NCBI GenBank assembly: GCA_023150415.1
Contig: JAKLKY010000011.1
Location: forward strand, 1-50,744
From: Alphaproteobacteria bacterium
Lineage (GTDB): Bacteria; Pseudomonadota; Alphaproteobacteria; Micavibrionales; Micavibrionaceae
DNA length: 50,744 nucleotides
Direction: 5' to 3'
The notes beneath the pieces were generated by a model. That model saw only the letters and a list, made by a program, of their open reading frames with translations, was not told where the DNA came from and did not search any database. Shown in pieces: positions 17,507-25,678 of this stretch; positions within the stretch are counted from its first letter, which is position 1, and each line of letters opens with the position of its first letter. The translations under genes and the position numbers were made by a program.

Positions 17507-18148
17507 ATGAAGAAAACCGCCATCGTCAAATTTTTTCGCCGTCTGCAGGCGATGGACCCGCACCCGCGAACCGAGCTGGAATATACCAATCCCTATACAT
17601 TGCTGGTGGCGGTGGTGCTCTCGGCACAGGCTACGGATGCCGGTGTGAACAAAGCCACACGCGCGCTGTTTAAAATTGCAGACACGCCGCAGAAGATGCT
17701 GCGCCTCGGGCTGGAAAAATTAAAAGAACACATTAAGACCATCGGGCTGTTTAACACCAAGGCTAAAAATGTGATGGCTCTGTCACAGATTCTTGTTGCG
17801 CAGCATGGCGGGCAGGTGCCGCACACGCGCGAAGATTTGCAAGCTCTGCCCGGTGTGGGACGCAAGACGGCCAATGTTGTCTTAAATGTCGCCTACGGGC
17901 AGCCCACAATGGCCGTCGATACGCATATTTTCCGTGTCTCCAACCGCACAGGGTTAGCCCGTGGCAAGGACGTTCTTGCGGTTGAGCAGGCGCTGGAAAA
18001 GGCGGTGCCGCCAGAATTCGCGCAGCATGCGCATCACTGGCTCATTCTTCACGGGCGCTATACTTGCAAGGCGCGCAAACCTTTGTGCACTGTTTGTGTG
18101 CTGCGTGATCTGTGCGCATACCCGGATAAAACGATTTTACCCGAATAA
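17507..18148 (+). CDS. nth: Endonuclease III
   Basis: DNA glycosylase and AP lyase for oxidised pyrimidines. The helix-hairpin-helix LPGVGRKTANVVLN is followed by the catalytic Asp region (VDTHIFRVSNRTGL), and the [4Fe-4S] loop near the C-terminus has the exact C-x6-C-x2-C-x5-C spacing (CKARKPLCTVCVLRDLC). The 213-residue length is normal. It lies 79 bases from the divergent Ada-like start, and ends just before a strong hairpin shared with the convergent bactofilin gene. Confidence 0.97.
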   Translation: MKKTAIVKFFRRLQAMDPHPRTELEYTNPYTLLVAVVLSAQATDAGVNKATRALFKIADTPQKMLRLGLEKLKEHIKTIGLFNTKAKNVMALSQILVAQHGGQVPHTREDLQALPGVGRKTANVVLNVAYGQPTMAVDTHIFRVSNRTGLARGKDVLAVEQALEKAVPPEFAQHAHHWLILHGRYTCKARKPLCTVCVLRDLCAYPDKTILPE

Positions 18149-18173
18149 AAAGGCGGCGCCGTAAGGCGCCGCC
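18146..18173 (-). terminator. Rho-independent terminator of the bactofilin gene
   Basis: GGCGGCGCC at 18152-18160 pairs perfectly with GGCGCCGCC at 18165-18173 around a GTAA loop. Read on the minus strand it is followed by a T run, so it ends bactofilin transcripts; on the plus strand after nth it lacks a T run and would act poorly. Confidence 0.85.
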
Positions 18174-18199
18174 AAAGTCCGAAGAAAGTTCAGGTCAAT

Positions 18200-19006
18200 T
18201 TATTCTGCAGCAGCCTTGCCGGAGAATAACTCGCCTTCCATTGGTGAAGATCCGCCACTGCGAACTTTTGGCGAGGGCATATCTTTCTTGCCCGTCAGCG
18301 GCTTGCGTCCTTCTGCGCCCGCTAGGTTCAATGGTGTAATACGGCCATCGATTACGGCGCCTGCTTCAACTTCCAGTTCACGATAAGCGATTGTCCCTGT
18401 GATGACGCCGGTTGAGCGAATCGTCAAACGACCATTGACCGTGAGTTCGCCTTCAAAGCGTCCGGCTACGGTCGCTTCGTTAATGTCAACGGTGCCATAG
18501 AATGTTCCGCTTTCGGCGATTTCGAGTGTGCTCGCACCCTTGAGCGCAGCTTCTACCGTGCCTTCGACGATCAACTGCTCGCAGGATTCTATCTGACCCG
18601 ACATGGTTATGCCCTTGCCGATAATCAGGCGACGATCGCTTTCAGGTAAATCACTGATTGCAGAACGTGGTGCAGTCGCAGCGAAGGTCTGGGCCTGTGG
18701 TGCAGCTGGTGCTGCCGCGGCATAGCCTGAGCCATACGGGCGCGAAGGTGTGCGCGAAGCATAAGAAGAAGTACTCGCCTGCGTCGCACCGCTAGCAGGT
18801 GTTTGCGGGGCTTCATCTGCGCGCGATTCTTCTGCTGGCTTTTCCTTCTGCGCAGCATAGGGGGCATGCGCAACACTGGCAGCCGAGGGATAAGGCTTGC
18901 GGGCAGTTTCTGCCGATGCAAATTCTGAAGCCTGTGTCGCGGCATTCGATGCTGACGCACTGCTGTTTGTATTCTCCTGTGGTTCGGACTTGACCCGATG
19001 AAACAT
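18200..19006 (-). CDS. Bactofilin family cytoskeletal protein
   Basis: Self-assembling beta-helical cytoskeletal protein that often recruits cell-wall enzymes or sets cell shape. The bactofilin (DUF583) core spans about residues 125-225 and shows the repeated short hydrophobic beta strands and Gly turns (ITMSGQIESCEQLIVEGTV, GTFYGTVDINEATVAG, GVITGTIAYRELEVEAGAVIDG). It is preceded by an unusually long Ala/Ser/Pro-rich disordered arm of about 120 residues. Its neighbour on the same strand upstream is PBP1A, which fits a cell-wall role. The start at 19006 is MFHRVKSEPQ. Confidence 0.92.
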   Translation of the reverse strand: MFHRVKSEPQENTNSSASASNAATQASEFASAETARKPYPSAASVAHAPYAAQKEKPAEESRADEAPQTPASGATQASTSSYASRTPSRPYGSGYAAAAPAAPQAQTFAATAPRSAISDLPESDRRLIIGKGITMSGQIESCEQLIVEGTVEAALKGASTLEIAESGTFYGTVDINEATVAGRFEGELTVNGRLTIRSTGVITGTIAYRELEVEAGAVIDGRITPLNLAGAEGRKPLTGKKDMPSPKVRSGGSSPMEGELFSGKAAAE

Positions 19007-19304
19007 GATAATCCCCTTTCTTCAGCGGCTCTCTGCAAGCCAGTTTTTAACAACAACAAACGCGAATGCAAAAAAGCAGGCATAAAACTTCACCTGCCGT
19101 CGGCTACGTTCGTTTCGACACGGTACGTCCCGAATTTAATTTTGCGTGATCGCTATGTGTTGATGTCTAGCATGACTTGAAACGCGTCGCAATAAGGGTC
19201 GCGCATAAATCGGAAAAACCAGTGGATAAATTTTTTAATGAACAGTTTTATATCATTCAATACTGAAATCCATCTCACCCGCAGAAACTGGAAAATGATT
19301 TCGG
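19007..19304. other. 298-base intergenic region with no gene seen
   Basis: Separates the PBP1A gene end (19305) from the bactofilin start (19006), both on the minus strand. It is AT-rich in its right half. I see no convincing ORF, RNA gene or strong hairpin; it should hold the bactofilin promoter, but no box is clear enough to call. Confidence 0.5.
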
Positions 19305-19910
19305 CTAATAAATGCCGCCTGTGCCGCTAATGTCGGGTGGTGGTTCTTCGGTGACGATAGCACCGGCTGCTGGTTGTGCCGTCAGATCTGAGGGTGTTGA
19401 TGACTGCCCTTGATAGCCAAACGCAACAGCATTGGCGGGCAACGCTTGCACCCCTTGATCGCTCAGGAACATCACTTCATCACTTGGCTCGGTGCCAGTC
19501 ACAAACGCTTCCCAGATGACATGCGCATCGCCAAGCTGCGCGCGGGCGCCCGTCTCGGCGTTAATCTGCACCTGGCGAATGCCGGGCGGCACACGAAACG
19601 GCGTCAAGGGTGCATCTTGCAGCGCTTCTTGCATGAAGGCTTGAAAAACAGGAACAGCAACGCTCGCCCCTGTCTCACGCTTGCCCATCGAGTGCGGATT
19701 ATCAAAGCCCATATAAACCCCTACGACCAGATCCGGAGAAAAGCCGATAAACCACGCATCTTTCGATTCGTTTGTCGTTCCGGTCTTGCCGGCCAAAGGA
19801 CGATTGAGAGTTTTGATCGATGCCGCGGTGCCGCGCTGCACCACGCCCTCAAGGATGGAAACAATTTGATAAGCCGTTCGTGGATCAGCAATCTGTGCAG
19901 GGGCGTTCAT
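19305..19910 (-). pseudogene. mrcA: Penicillin-binding protein 1A, C-terminal fragment after a frameshift
   Basis: Continues the transpeptidase domain of the gene starting at 21750, in another frame. It carries the third catalytic box KTGT (in LAGKTGTTNESKDAWFIGFSP) and the conserved ADPRTAYQIVSILEGVVQRGTAA that precedes it. The frame is open back to 20000, but that leading part only mirrors the other frame; homology begins at about 19903. The first in-frame ATG here is at 19910. Alone this piece could not be an enzyme. The protein ends in a Pro-rich tail (EEPPPDISGTGGIY). Confidence 0.85.
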
Positions 19911-21750
19911 CGTTGCGAAAGATGGTTTTGCCGTAGCGATCCTGCACACGATCGATGAAGTTGGGTTTGATCTCCTTGCCACCATTGACCAGCATGGCAT
20001 ACGCCGTCGTCAAGCGAAGCACCGTCGTTTCGGTTGCACCAAGCGCCGCTGAGAGCTGCAGCGGCATCGAATCGGTGATGCCAAAACGCTTGGCCACCTG
20101 TGCGATGCTTTCCATTCCCAGATAATCGGCCATGCGTACTGTCATCAGGTTTTTGGATTTCTCGACGCCGGCGCGAATCGGGGTGGGGCCGTAATATTCG
20201 CCTGAATAATTTTCCGGGCTCCAGAAATGACCGGGCCGGTCTTCGATGACAAAGGGCGCGTCCAAGACAAGCGTCGCAGGTGTAAAACCACGCTCCAGCG
20301 CGGATAAATAAACAAAGGGTTTAAAGGCGGAACCGGGCTGGCGCTGCGCTTGTGTGACACGGTTAAATTCCGAGATGCCGTATTGCCATCCCCCCTGCAT
20401 CGCCAGGACACGCCCCGTATGCGGATCCATCGCCACCAACGCGCCTTGAATCTGCGGGATCTGCTGCAGTTCGTAATTCGATTCGCCCTCCGGCATTTTT
20501 GAAACAGCGACAACATCACCAGGCTCCAGCACCTGATCGGCGCGTGTGATTTCCGGCCCCAAGCCATAACATTCATTGACGCATTTCCGCGCCCAGCGCA
20601 GACCGTCCAGGGAAATGCTTCCCCGCGAACCATCGGCAAAACCGAGCGTGGCTTCTTGTGCGCTGACATCTATCACGGCCGCAACCCGCCAGCCTGTCGC
20701 CAGATTGGCCATCGGCGGCATAGCCGCCAAACGCTCTTTCCAGCCGCCCACCGTCGCCAGTTTTTGCAAAGGTCCGCGCCAGCCATGGCGGCGATCATAC
20801 GCGATCAGACCATCGCGAAGACTGCGCACCGCGATATCCTGCAAGCGTGGATCGATTGTGGTGCGGACAACGAGCCCACCGCCGTATAAACTTTCACTGC
20901 CATATCGCGCAGCCAGTTCACGGCGCACTTCCTCGGCAAAAAAGGAGGCATTCACAACATCCGAAGGTTGGCTGAGCGCTGTTTGCAACGGCGTTGCCTG
21001 TGCCATGTCTGCTTGCGAAGCATTGATATATCCATCATCACGCATACGCCCGATCACCCAGTTCCGCCGCTCCAGCGCTTGTTTATGGTTTTTCACAGGA
21101 TGGTAGTTGTTCGGCGCTTTTGGTAGCGCTGCAAGATAGGCAGCCTCGGCAATGTTCAACTCGTCCAGAGACTTGCTAAAATATTGCTGCGCCGCCGCCG
21201 CCACACCATAAGCGCGCGCACCCAAAAAAATTTCATTCAGATAGAGTTCCAGCAAGCGATCCTTGCTCATGGCTTGCTCCATGCGATAGGCTAAAATCGC
21301 CTCCTTGATTTTGCGTTCGTAAGAAATCTCATTGCCCAGCAGAAAATTTTTAGCCACTTGTTGCGTAATGGTGGATGCACCAACGGGGCGGCGACCGCTG
21401 CCGATATTCTTCACGTTGTTGGCCACAGCCCGCATCACGGCCATCAAGTCAACACCTTCATGACGGTAAAAATTCTGATCTTCCGCAGCGATGAATGCAT
21501 GCTTGACACGATCGGGGATTGCGGCAATAGGAACGAAAATGCGCTTTTCTTGCGCATACTCCGCCAGCAACCGACCGTCCCCGGCATAAAGACGGGTAAC
21601 AATCGGCGGTTCATAATTCTTCAGCTGCGTATAGTCGGGCAGATCATGGCCAAAATACTGGAAGACAAGAATCACAGAAGCCACAGCCGCCACTAACCCG
21701 ACAAAGCCCAGAGAAATCAAACCGAGAAATGCGTACCAAAGATATTTCAT
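19885..21750 (-). pseudogene. mrcA: Penicillin-binding protein 1A, N-terminal fragment (frameshifted)
   Basis: Bifunctional peptidoglycan glycosyltransferase and transpeptidase of the inner membrane. One N-terminal membrane segment (residues 3-31) precedes the glycosyltransferase domain with its EDQNFYRHEGVD and GASTITQQVAKNFLL motifs and catalytic Glu. A linker region (OB-like) then leads to the transpeptidase with the active-site SxxK (PGSAFKPFVYL) and SKN (EKSKNLMTVRM). The KTGT box is lost to another frame, so this 621-residue product would probably keep glycosyltransferase activity but lack a working transpeptidase. If the frameshift is a read error the intact protein would be about 815 residues, normal for the family. 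Confidence 0.9.
19900..19903 (-). other. Frameshift point in mrcA (C run of four on the coding strand)
   Basis: Removing one C from the run CCCC on the coding strand joins the two frames as RNDERPAQIADPRTAYQ, a natural-looking PBP1A sequence. As written, the upstream frame instead reads RNDERPCTDC and stops at 19885. Either a one-base insertion mutation or a sequencing error in a homopolymer explains this. Confidence 0.75.
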
Positions 21751-21853
21751 CGTCAGCTGTTGTTGGTTGTGGGTTGCTTGGCGTTGGCGGTGATTTACTT
21801 GATGGTTAGGGATTTGTTACGACTGACTAATCACCAACAATCAACGACATGCC

Positions 21854-22624
21854 CTAGCCTCGCGCGCCCAGTGTGATCGGCCCCTCTGACCTTCCGTGAA
21901 TGAATTGTTCGACATATTCGTTCCCCGAAGAATCCAGATCCTTGACAGAGCCGTGCCAGACAATTTGTCCATGATGAATCATTGCGACTTCATCAGCGAT
22001 CTTGCGCACAGAGCCCATGTCATGGGTAATCGACAATGCCGTCGCACCCAGATTTTTCACCGATGAAATTATCAACTCGTTAATGACATCCGCCATAATG
22101 GGATCGAGACCTGTGGTCGGTTCATCAAAGAATATTACTTCCGGCTGTCCGGCGATGGCGCGCGCCAGCGCGGCGCGCTTTTGCATCCCGCCGGATAATT
22201 CGGCTGGCAATAAATTCGCAACTTCGGGCTTCAATCCAACAGCGGCGATTTTTTCCTCGGCGATCTGGCGCGCCTTCACACGGTCCATGCCGCGCCCATA
22301 AATCAGACCAAAGGCGACGTTTTCCCAGATGCGCAGCGAATCAAACAAAGCACCGCCCTGAAACAACATGCCAAATTTGCTCATCAGCATGTCGCGCTCG
22401 CGCCGCGAACGATGACAAATATCTTCGCCGTCCAGCAAAATAGAGCCGCCATCAATCCCGATCAGGCCCAGAATGCATTTAATCATGACTGATTTTCCCG
22501 TGCCCGAAGCGCCAATCACGACCAGCGACTTACCCGCCGGCACTTTCAGGTTCACACCGTTTAAGACCTGATTTTGGCCAAAGGCCTTCTTCACGCCCGC
22601 CAGTTCGATTTTGATCACGCTCAT
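21854..22624 (-). CDS. mlaF: Phospholipid ABC transporter ATP-binding protein MlaF
   Basis: ATPase of the Mla-type system that moves phospholipids between the inner and outer membranes. The 256-residue protein has Walker A GASGTGKSV, the ABC signature LSGGMQKRAALARAIAG, Walker B VIFFDEPTTGLDP and the SITHDMG switch His, with the FQGGALFDSLRIWENVAFGL Q-loop typical of MlaF. Its ATG overlaps the mlaE stop by four bases. MlaD, the usual next gene, is absent here; PBP1A follows instead. Confidence 0.93.
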   Translation of the reverse strand: MSVIKIELAGVKKAFGQNQVLNGVNLKVPAGKSLVVIGASGTGKSVMIKCILGLIGIDGGSILLDGEDICHRSRRERDMLMSKFGMLFQGGALFDSLRIWENVAFGLIYGRGMDRVKARQIAEEKIAAVGLKPEVANLLPAELSGGMQKRAALARAIAGQPEVIFFDEPTTGLDPIMADVINELIISSVKNLGATALSITHDMGSVRKIADEVAMIHHGQIVWHGSVKDLDSSGNEYVEQFIHGRSEGPITLGARG

Positions 22625-23433
22625 GAAAAGAAAACCTGCGTAAGAATATAGTTGAAAATTAGAATCATGATTGATGCCGATACCACCGCATTCGTGGTCG
22701 CCGCACCTACGCCCTGCGCGCCGCGCGGGGAATTGAAACCATGATAACAGCCAAAAATACTAACGATGAAACCAAAGGCCGCCGCTTTAACAAGCCCGGA
22801 AATAATATCCATACTCTCGAGGATATCCCAAGTTTGCGTGAGATAATTTGCGGGCGAAAATTCAAGGCGATAAACCCCCACCAGATAGCCGCCAAACACG
22901 CCGATAATGTCGCCAATCAGAACAAGCAGCGGCAGCATCAGCGTGCCCGCCAGCACGCGCGGCGCAATGAGATATTTGAATGGATTGACCGAAAGTGTTG
23001 TCATGGCGTCAATTTGCTCGGTCACGCGCATCGTGCCGATTTCGGCGGCGATGGCCGCACCGACGCGTCCAGCCACCATTAATCCCGCCAGCACTGGCGC
23101 CAATTCCCGAGTCACTGAAAGCACCACTACCCCGGCAATCGCGCTCTCAGCATTAAACCGCGTAAAACCGGTATAGCTTTGCAACGCCAGCACCATTCCC
23201 GTAAAAAGCGTGGTCAAACCCACAACCGGCAGTGAATAATAACCAATGTCGATTAATTGCCGACGCAGCTGCGTCAGAAAGAAAGGCGGTGTGATGCAAT
23301 GCCAGAGCGCCCGCAGGATAAACAGTGTGATTTCCCCCGCCTTGGCAAACACATCAAGGGTTGTTGCACCCGTGTTGTGCAGGAAATCAAGCATCAGGGA
23401 AAAGGGCTTCGGCGTTGTTTGTGGTGTGTGCAT
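22621..23433 (-). CDS. mlaE: Phospholipid ABC transporter permease MlaE
   Basis: Inner-membrane permease partner of MlaF. The 270-residue protein has about five to six membrane segments and the family signature TRELAPVLAGLMVAGRVGAAIAAEIGTMRVTEQIDAM (about residues 108-144), then YLIAPRVLAG and NSPRGAQGVGAATTNAVVSA. The N-terminus carries a short extra amphipathic stretch (LDFLHNTGATTLDVFAKAG) as in other alphaproteobacterial members. Coupled to mlaF by a four-base overlap. Confidence 0.93.
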   Translation of the reverse strand: MHTPQTTPKPFSLMLDFLHNTGATTLDVFAKAGEITLFILRALWHCITPPFFLTQLRRQLIDIGYYSLPVVGLTTLFTGMVLALQSYTGFTRFNAESAIAGVVVLSVTRELAPVLAGLMVAGRVGAAIAAEIGTMRVTEQIDAMTTLSVNPFKYLIAPRVLAGTLMLPLLVLIGDIIGVFGGYLVGVYRLEFSPANYLTQTWDILESMDIISGLVKAAAFGFIVSIFGCYHGFNSPRGAQGVGAATTNAVVSASIMILIFNYILTQVFFS

Positions 23434-23494
23434 AGAAATCTCGCTTTACTGCTATAAAAGCTAGAGGATAATGGGGACAGGCTCAAGGTGCAGC

Positions 23495-24145
23495 ATGAAA
23501 TATTTACAGCCCGACGATATTATAGATATGACCAACGCGCATACGAATCTGCGCATTGATCTCGTCTATGCGCACGACGACAATTTATTGTTCGGCGAAC
23601 GCATCTACCGTCCGGAGGCCCGGCTCTGGCTACACCGTGATCTGGCGCACGTGATTATCGTGGCGGCGGATCTTTTGCAGGCGCAGAATTACCGGCTGGT
23701 CCTGTATGACGGATTGCGCACAGTAGACGCGCAGGAGAAAATGCTGCATACAAAACGCGTGCAGCAAAATTCACACTGGCTTCAGGAGCCACGCCTGCTC
23801 TCGCCGCCCGGTAAAGGCGCACATCCGCGCGGGATGGCGATTGATTGCGCGCTGGAAACGGATGCGGGCGCCTTGCTCGACATGGGGACGCCGTTTGATT
23901 ATCTGGCTGAAAATGCTGCACCTAAGCATAACCCGGCGCATCGCGATTATCCGGGGTTATCGGCTGCGGCAAAAACCCATAGAAATATTCTGCATAATGC
24001 AATATGGGAGGGTGCGGCGGGGTGCGGCGTGGAGATTATGGGGTTGCCGCAGGAATGGTGGGATTACCGTTTGCCTGCCGCTGTGTATGAGCAGTACGCG
24101 CCGCTGCGCGATGCCGACCTGCCGCCCCCGATGCGGATGGCTTAG
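23495..24145 (+). CDS. D-alanyl-D-alanine dipeptidase, VanX/DdpX family (M15D)
   Basis: Zinc dipeptidase expected to split D-Ala-D-Ala, perhaps for wall recycling. The metal-binding motif appears as GAHPRGMAIDCALE (His and Asp ligands, about residues 107-120 from this start), with YDGLRTVDAQEKM before it and FDYLAENAAPKH after. At the C-terminal catalytic motif the family's EWWH reads EWWD (PQEWWDYRLP), so the third zinc ligand would be Asp instead of His. ATG 23495 (MKYLQPDD) is preferred; the frame opens eight codons upstream. It sits opposite in strand to mlaEF and alr and may be a later insertion. The SD is weak. Confidence 0.85.
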   Translation: MKYLQPDDIIDMTNAHTNLRIDLVYAHDDNLLFGERIYRPEARLWLHRDLAHVIIVAADLLQAQNYRLVLYDGLRTVDAQEKMLHTKRVQQNSHWLQEPRLLSPPGKGAHPRGMAIDCALETDAGALLDMGTPFDYLAENAAPKHNPAHRDYPGLSAAAKTHRNILHNAIWEGAAGCGVEIMGLPQEWWDYRLPAAVYEQYAPLRDADLPPPMRMA

Positions 24146-24468
24146 CTGGGTGTGTTGGGATTTGGCGGTGATCCTTCCGCAGTTCCAAACAAACCCACGT
24201 CGATAAGCGCAGAGCCTATATCCACGATTTGTGTATCAGCATGAAGCATAAGAATGGGTTCTTGCGGGCTAAAATCATCAAACACATTGATAAGACGTCG
24301 CGGAAATGAGTCATCCGTTATATGCGCCGCCGCTGCATGATCCGCTGCCGCCGACGAAGACCCTGTGCCAAGAACCAGCCCTGTTTTTTCAGCTACGACC
24401 AGATAATCGTGACTGGCCGGATTGTCAGCAAAATGCGCCATGACAACCAATTCGAAATCAACTTTCAT
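24142..24468 (-). CDS. Hypothetical protein, 108 aa
   Basis: Unrecognised small acidic soluble protein beginning MKVDFELVVMAHFAD, with an Ala-rich middle (SSSAAADHAAAAHI) and predicted alternating strands and helices. ATG 24468 is preferred because a purine-rich AGAAAG stretch precedes it; the frame opens 11 codons earlier. It lies downstream of alr on the same strand but behind an AT-rich gap of about 100 bases, and its stop overlaps that of the convergent dipeptidase by four bases. Confidence 0.65.
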   Translation of the reverse strand: MKVDFELVVMAHFADNPASHDYLVVAEKTGLVLGTGSSSAAADHAAAAHITDDSFPRRLINVFDDFSPQEPILMLHADTQIVDIGSALIDVGLFGTAEGSPPNPNTPS

Positions 24469-24571
24469 ACTTCTTTCTCTCCGACATGCTACAGATTTCA
24501 AATTAAACGATTATTCGATAATAAACGATATTATATCATGATCTGTCAAGAAATGAATCGTCGTGTGTACT

Positions 24572-25666
24572 TCATCCTATATACCGCCGCTCATACCTTG
24601 GCCCTAATGACGTCAGCACTTCGTAATCAAAAGAACCGCCGTCGCGGCCCAACTGTTCGGGAGATTGGTGGGGGCCAAGCACTTCCATCATATCGCCAGG
24701 CTTGGGGCGCTGATCGGACGGAACATCGCTGAGATCAACCGTTGTCAGATCCATCGACACCCGCCCGCGCATGGGGCAGCGGATGCCCTTCCAGTACAGC
24801 GCGCCCCGGTTCGACAATGCCCAGAACAGCCCGTCGGCATAGCCCGCCGACACGGTGGCTAGCGGCGTATCCTGCGCGAACTGGTACGTCGCGCCATAGC
24901 CGACATGCGCCCCGGCATAAACCACGCGCATGCGGATCACCGGCACATCGAGGCGCACCACCGGACGCATCGGGTTTTCAGCTTCAGGTATGGGATTCAG
25001 CCCATAAAGCGCCATACCGGGCCGCACGATGTCGAACTGGTAATCGACACTGCGGAACAGACCCGAGGAATTGCTGAGCGATTTTGCTGCATCTGGATAA
25101 GTTGCAGCAATTTTTAAAAACGCAGCATATTGTTCCTGCGTCATAGGATGATCTTTTATCTCCGCACAGGCGAAATGCCCCATGACTGCGCGCACATCGA
25201 TCCCTTGCAGCATGTCCGGATTCTGCCGCAGCTCTTCCTCCTCCACCGCACCCAGCCCCAGTCGGTTCATGCGGACATTGAAGCTAAGCCAGGCCGGCAG
25301 CGCGCGGCCCGTCTTCTCCCCCAGCGCGCGATAATTCTTGATCTCGATAAAACTGCCCAGCGCGGGGGTCAGGTTTTGCTGCACATAGGCATCGGCCTGG
25401 CTGGCGTAATAACCATTGAGGATGACGATTTGCGCCTGTGGCGCCGCAGGCCGAATTCGCAGTGCCTCAGCCACAGAAGAGACAAAAAAATCGCGGCAGC
25501 CATGATCGTAGAGCGCGCGCACCACTGGCTCCGCCCCCAGCCCATAGGCATCGGCTTTTACGACCGCGCCAGCACGGCAGCCAGGCTTCAGCCGCGCGCC
25601 AATAATATCGTAATTGGCACGCAGCGCCCCCAGATCAATCGTCAAGATACCAGCGGATTTGTCCAT
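24572..25666 (-). CDS. alr: Alanine racemase
   Basis: PLP enzyme that makes D-alanine for peptidoglycan. The PLP lysine is K37 in VVKADAYGLGAEPV, with FVSSVAEALRIRP, the YGLNPIPEAE region and HVGYGATYQFAQ holding the catalytic Tyr, and RVSMDLTTVDLS near the C-terminus. The 364-residue length is normal. It follows dnaB by 12 bases on the same strand (dnaB-alr, a common alphaproteobacterial pair) and lies in a wall-related neighbourhood with mlaEF, PBP1A and a D-Ala-D-Ala dipeptidase. Confidence 0.97.
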   Translation of the reverse strand: MDKSAGILTIDLGALRANYDIIGARLKPGCRAGAVVKADAYGLGAEPVVRALYDHGCRDFFVSSVAEALRIRPAAPQAQIVILNGYYASQADAYVQQNLTPALGSFIEIKNYRALGEKTGRALPAWLSFNVRMNRLGLGAVEEEELRQNPDMLQGIDVRAVMGHFACAEIKDHPMTQEQYAAFLKIAATYPDAAKSLSNSSGLFRSVDYQFDIVRPGMALYGLNPIPEAENPMRPVVRLDVPVIRMRVVYAGAHVGYGATYQFAQDTPLATVSAGYADGLFWALSNRGALYWKGIRCPMRGRVSMDLTTVDLSDVPSDQRPKPGDMMEVLGPHQSPEQLGRDGGSFDYEVLTSLGPRYERRYIG

Positions 25667-25678
25667 AGCAACACCAGA

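Noticed and set aside
21783-21838. Approximate inverted match GTTGGCGGTGATTTA / TAATCACCAAC upstream of PBP1A
   Set aside because: Several mismatches and no tract or clear stem; too weak to call a repeat.
24505-24540. AT-rich ATTAT/ATAAT palindromes between alr and the 108-residue gene
   Set aside because: Short and expected by chance in such AT-rich sequence; no operator resemblance.
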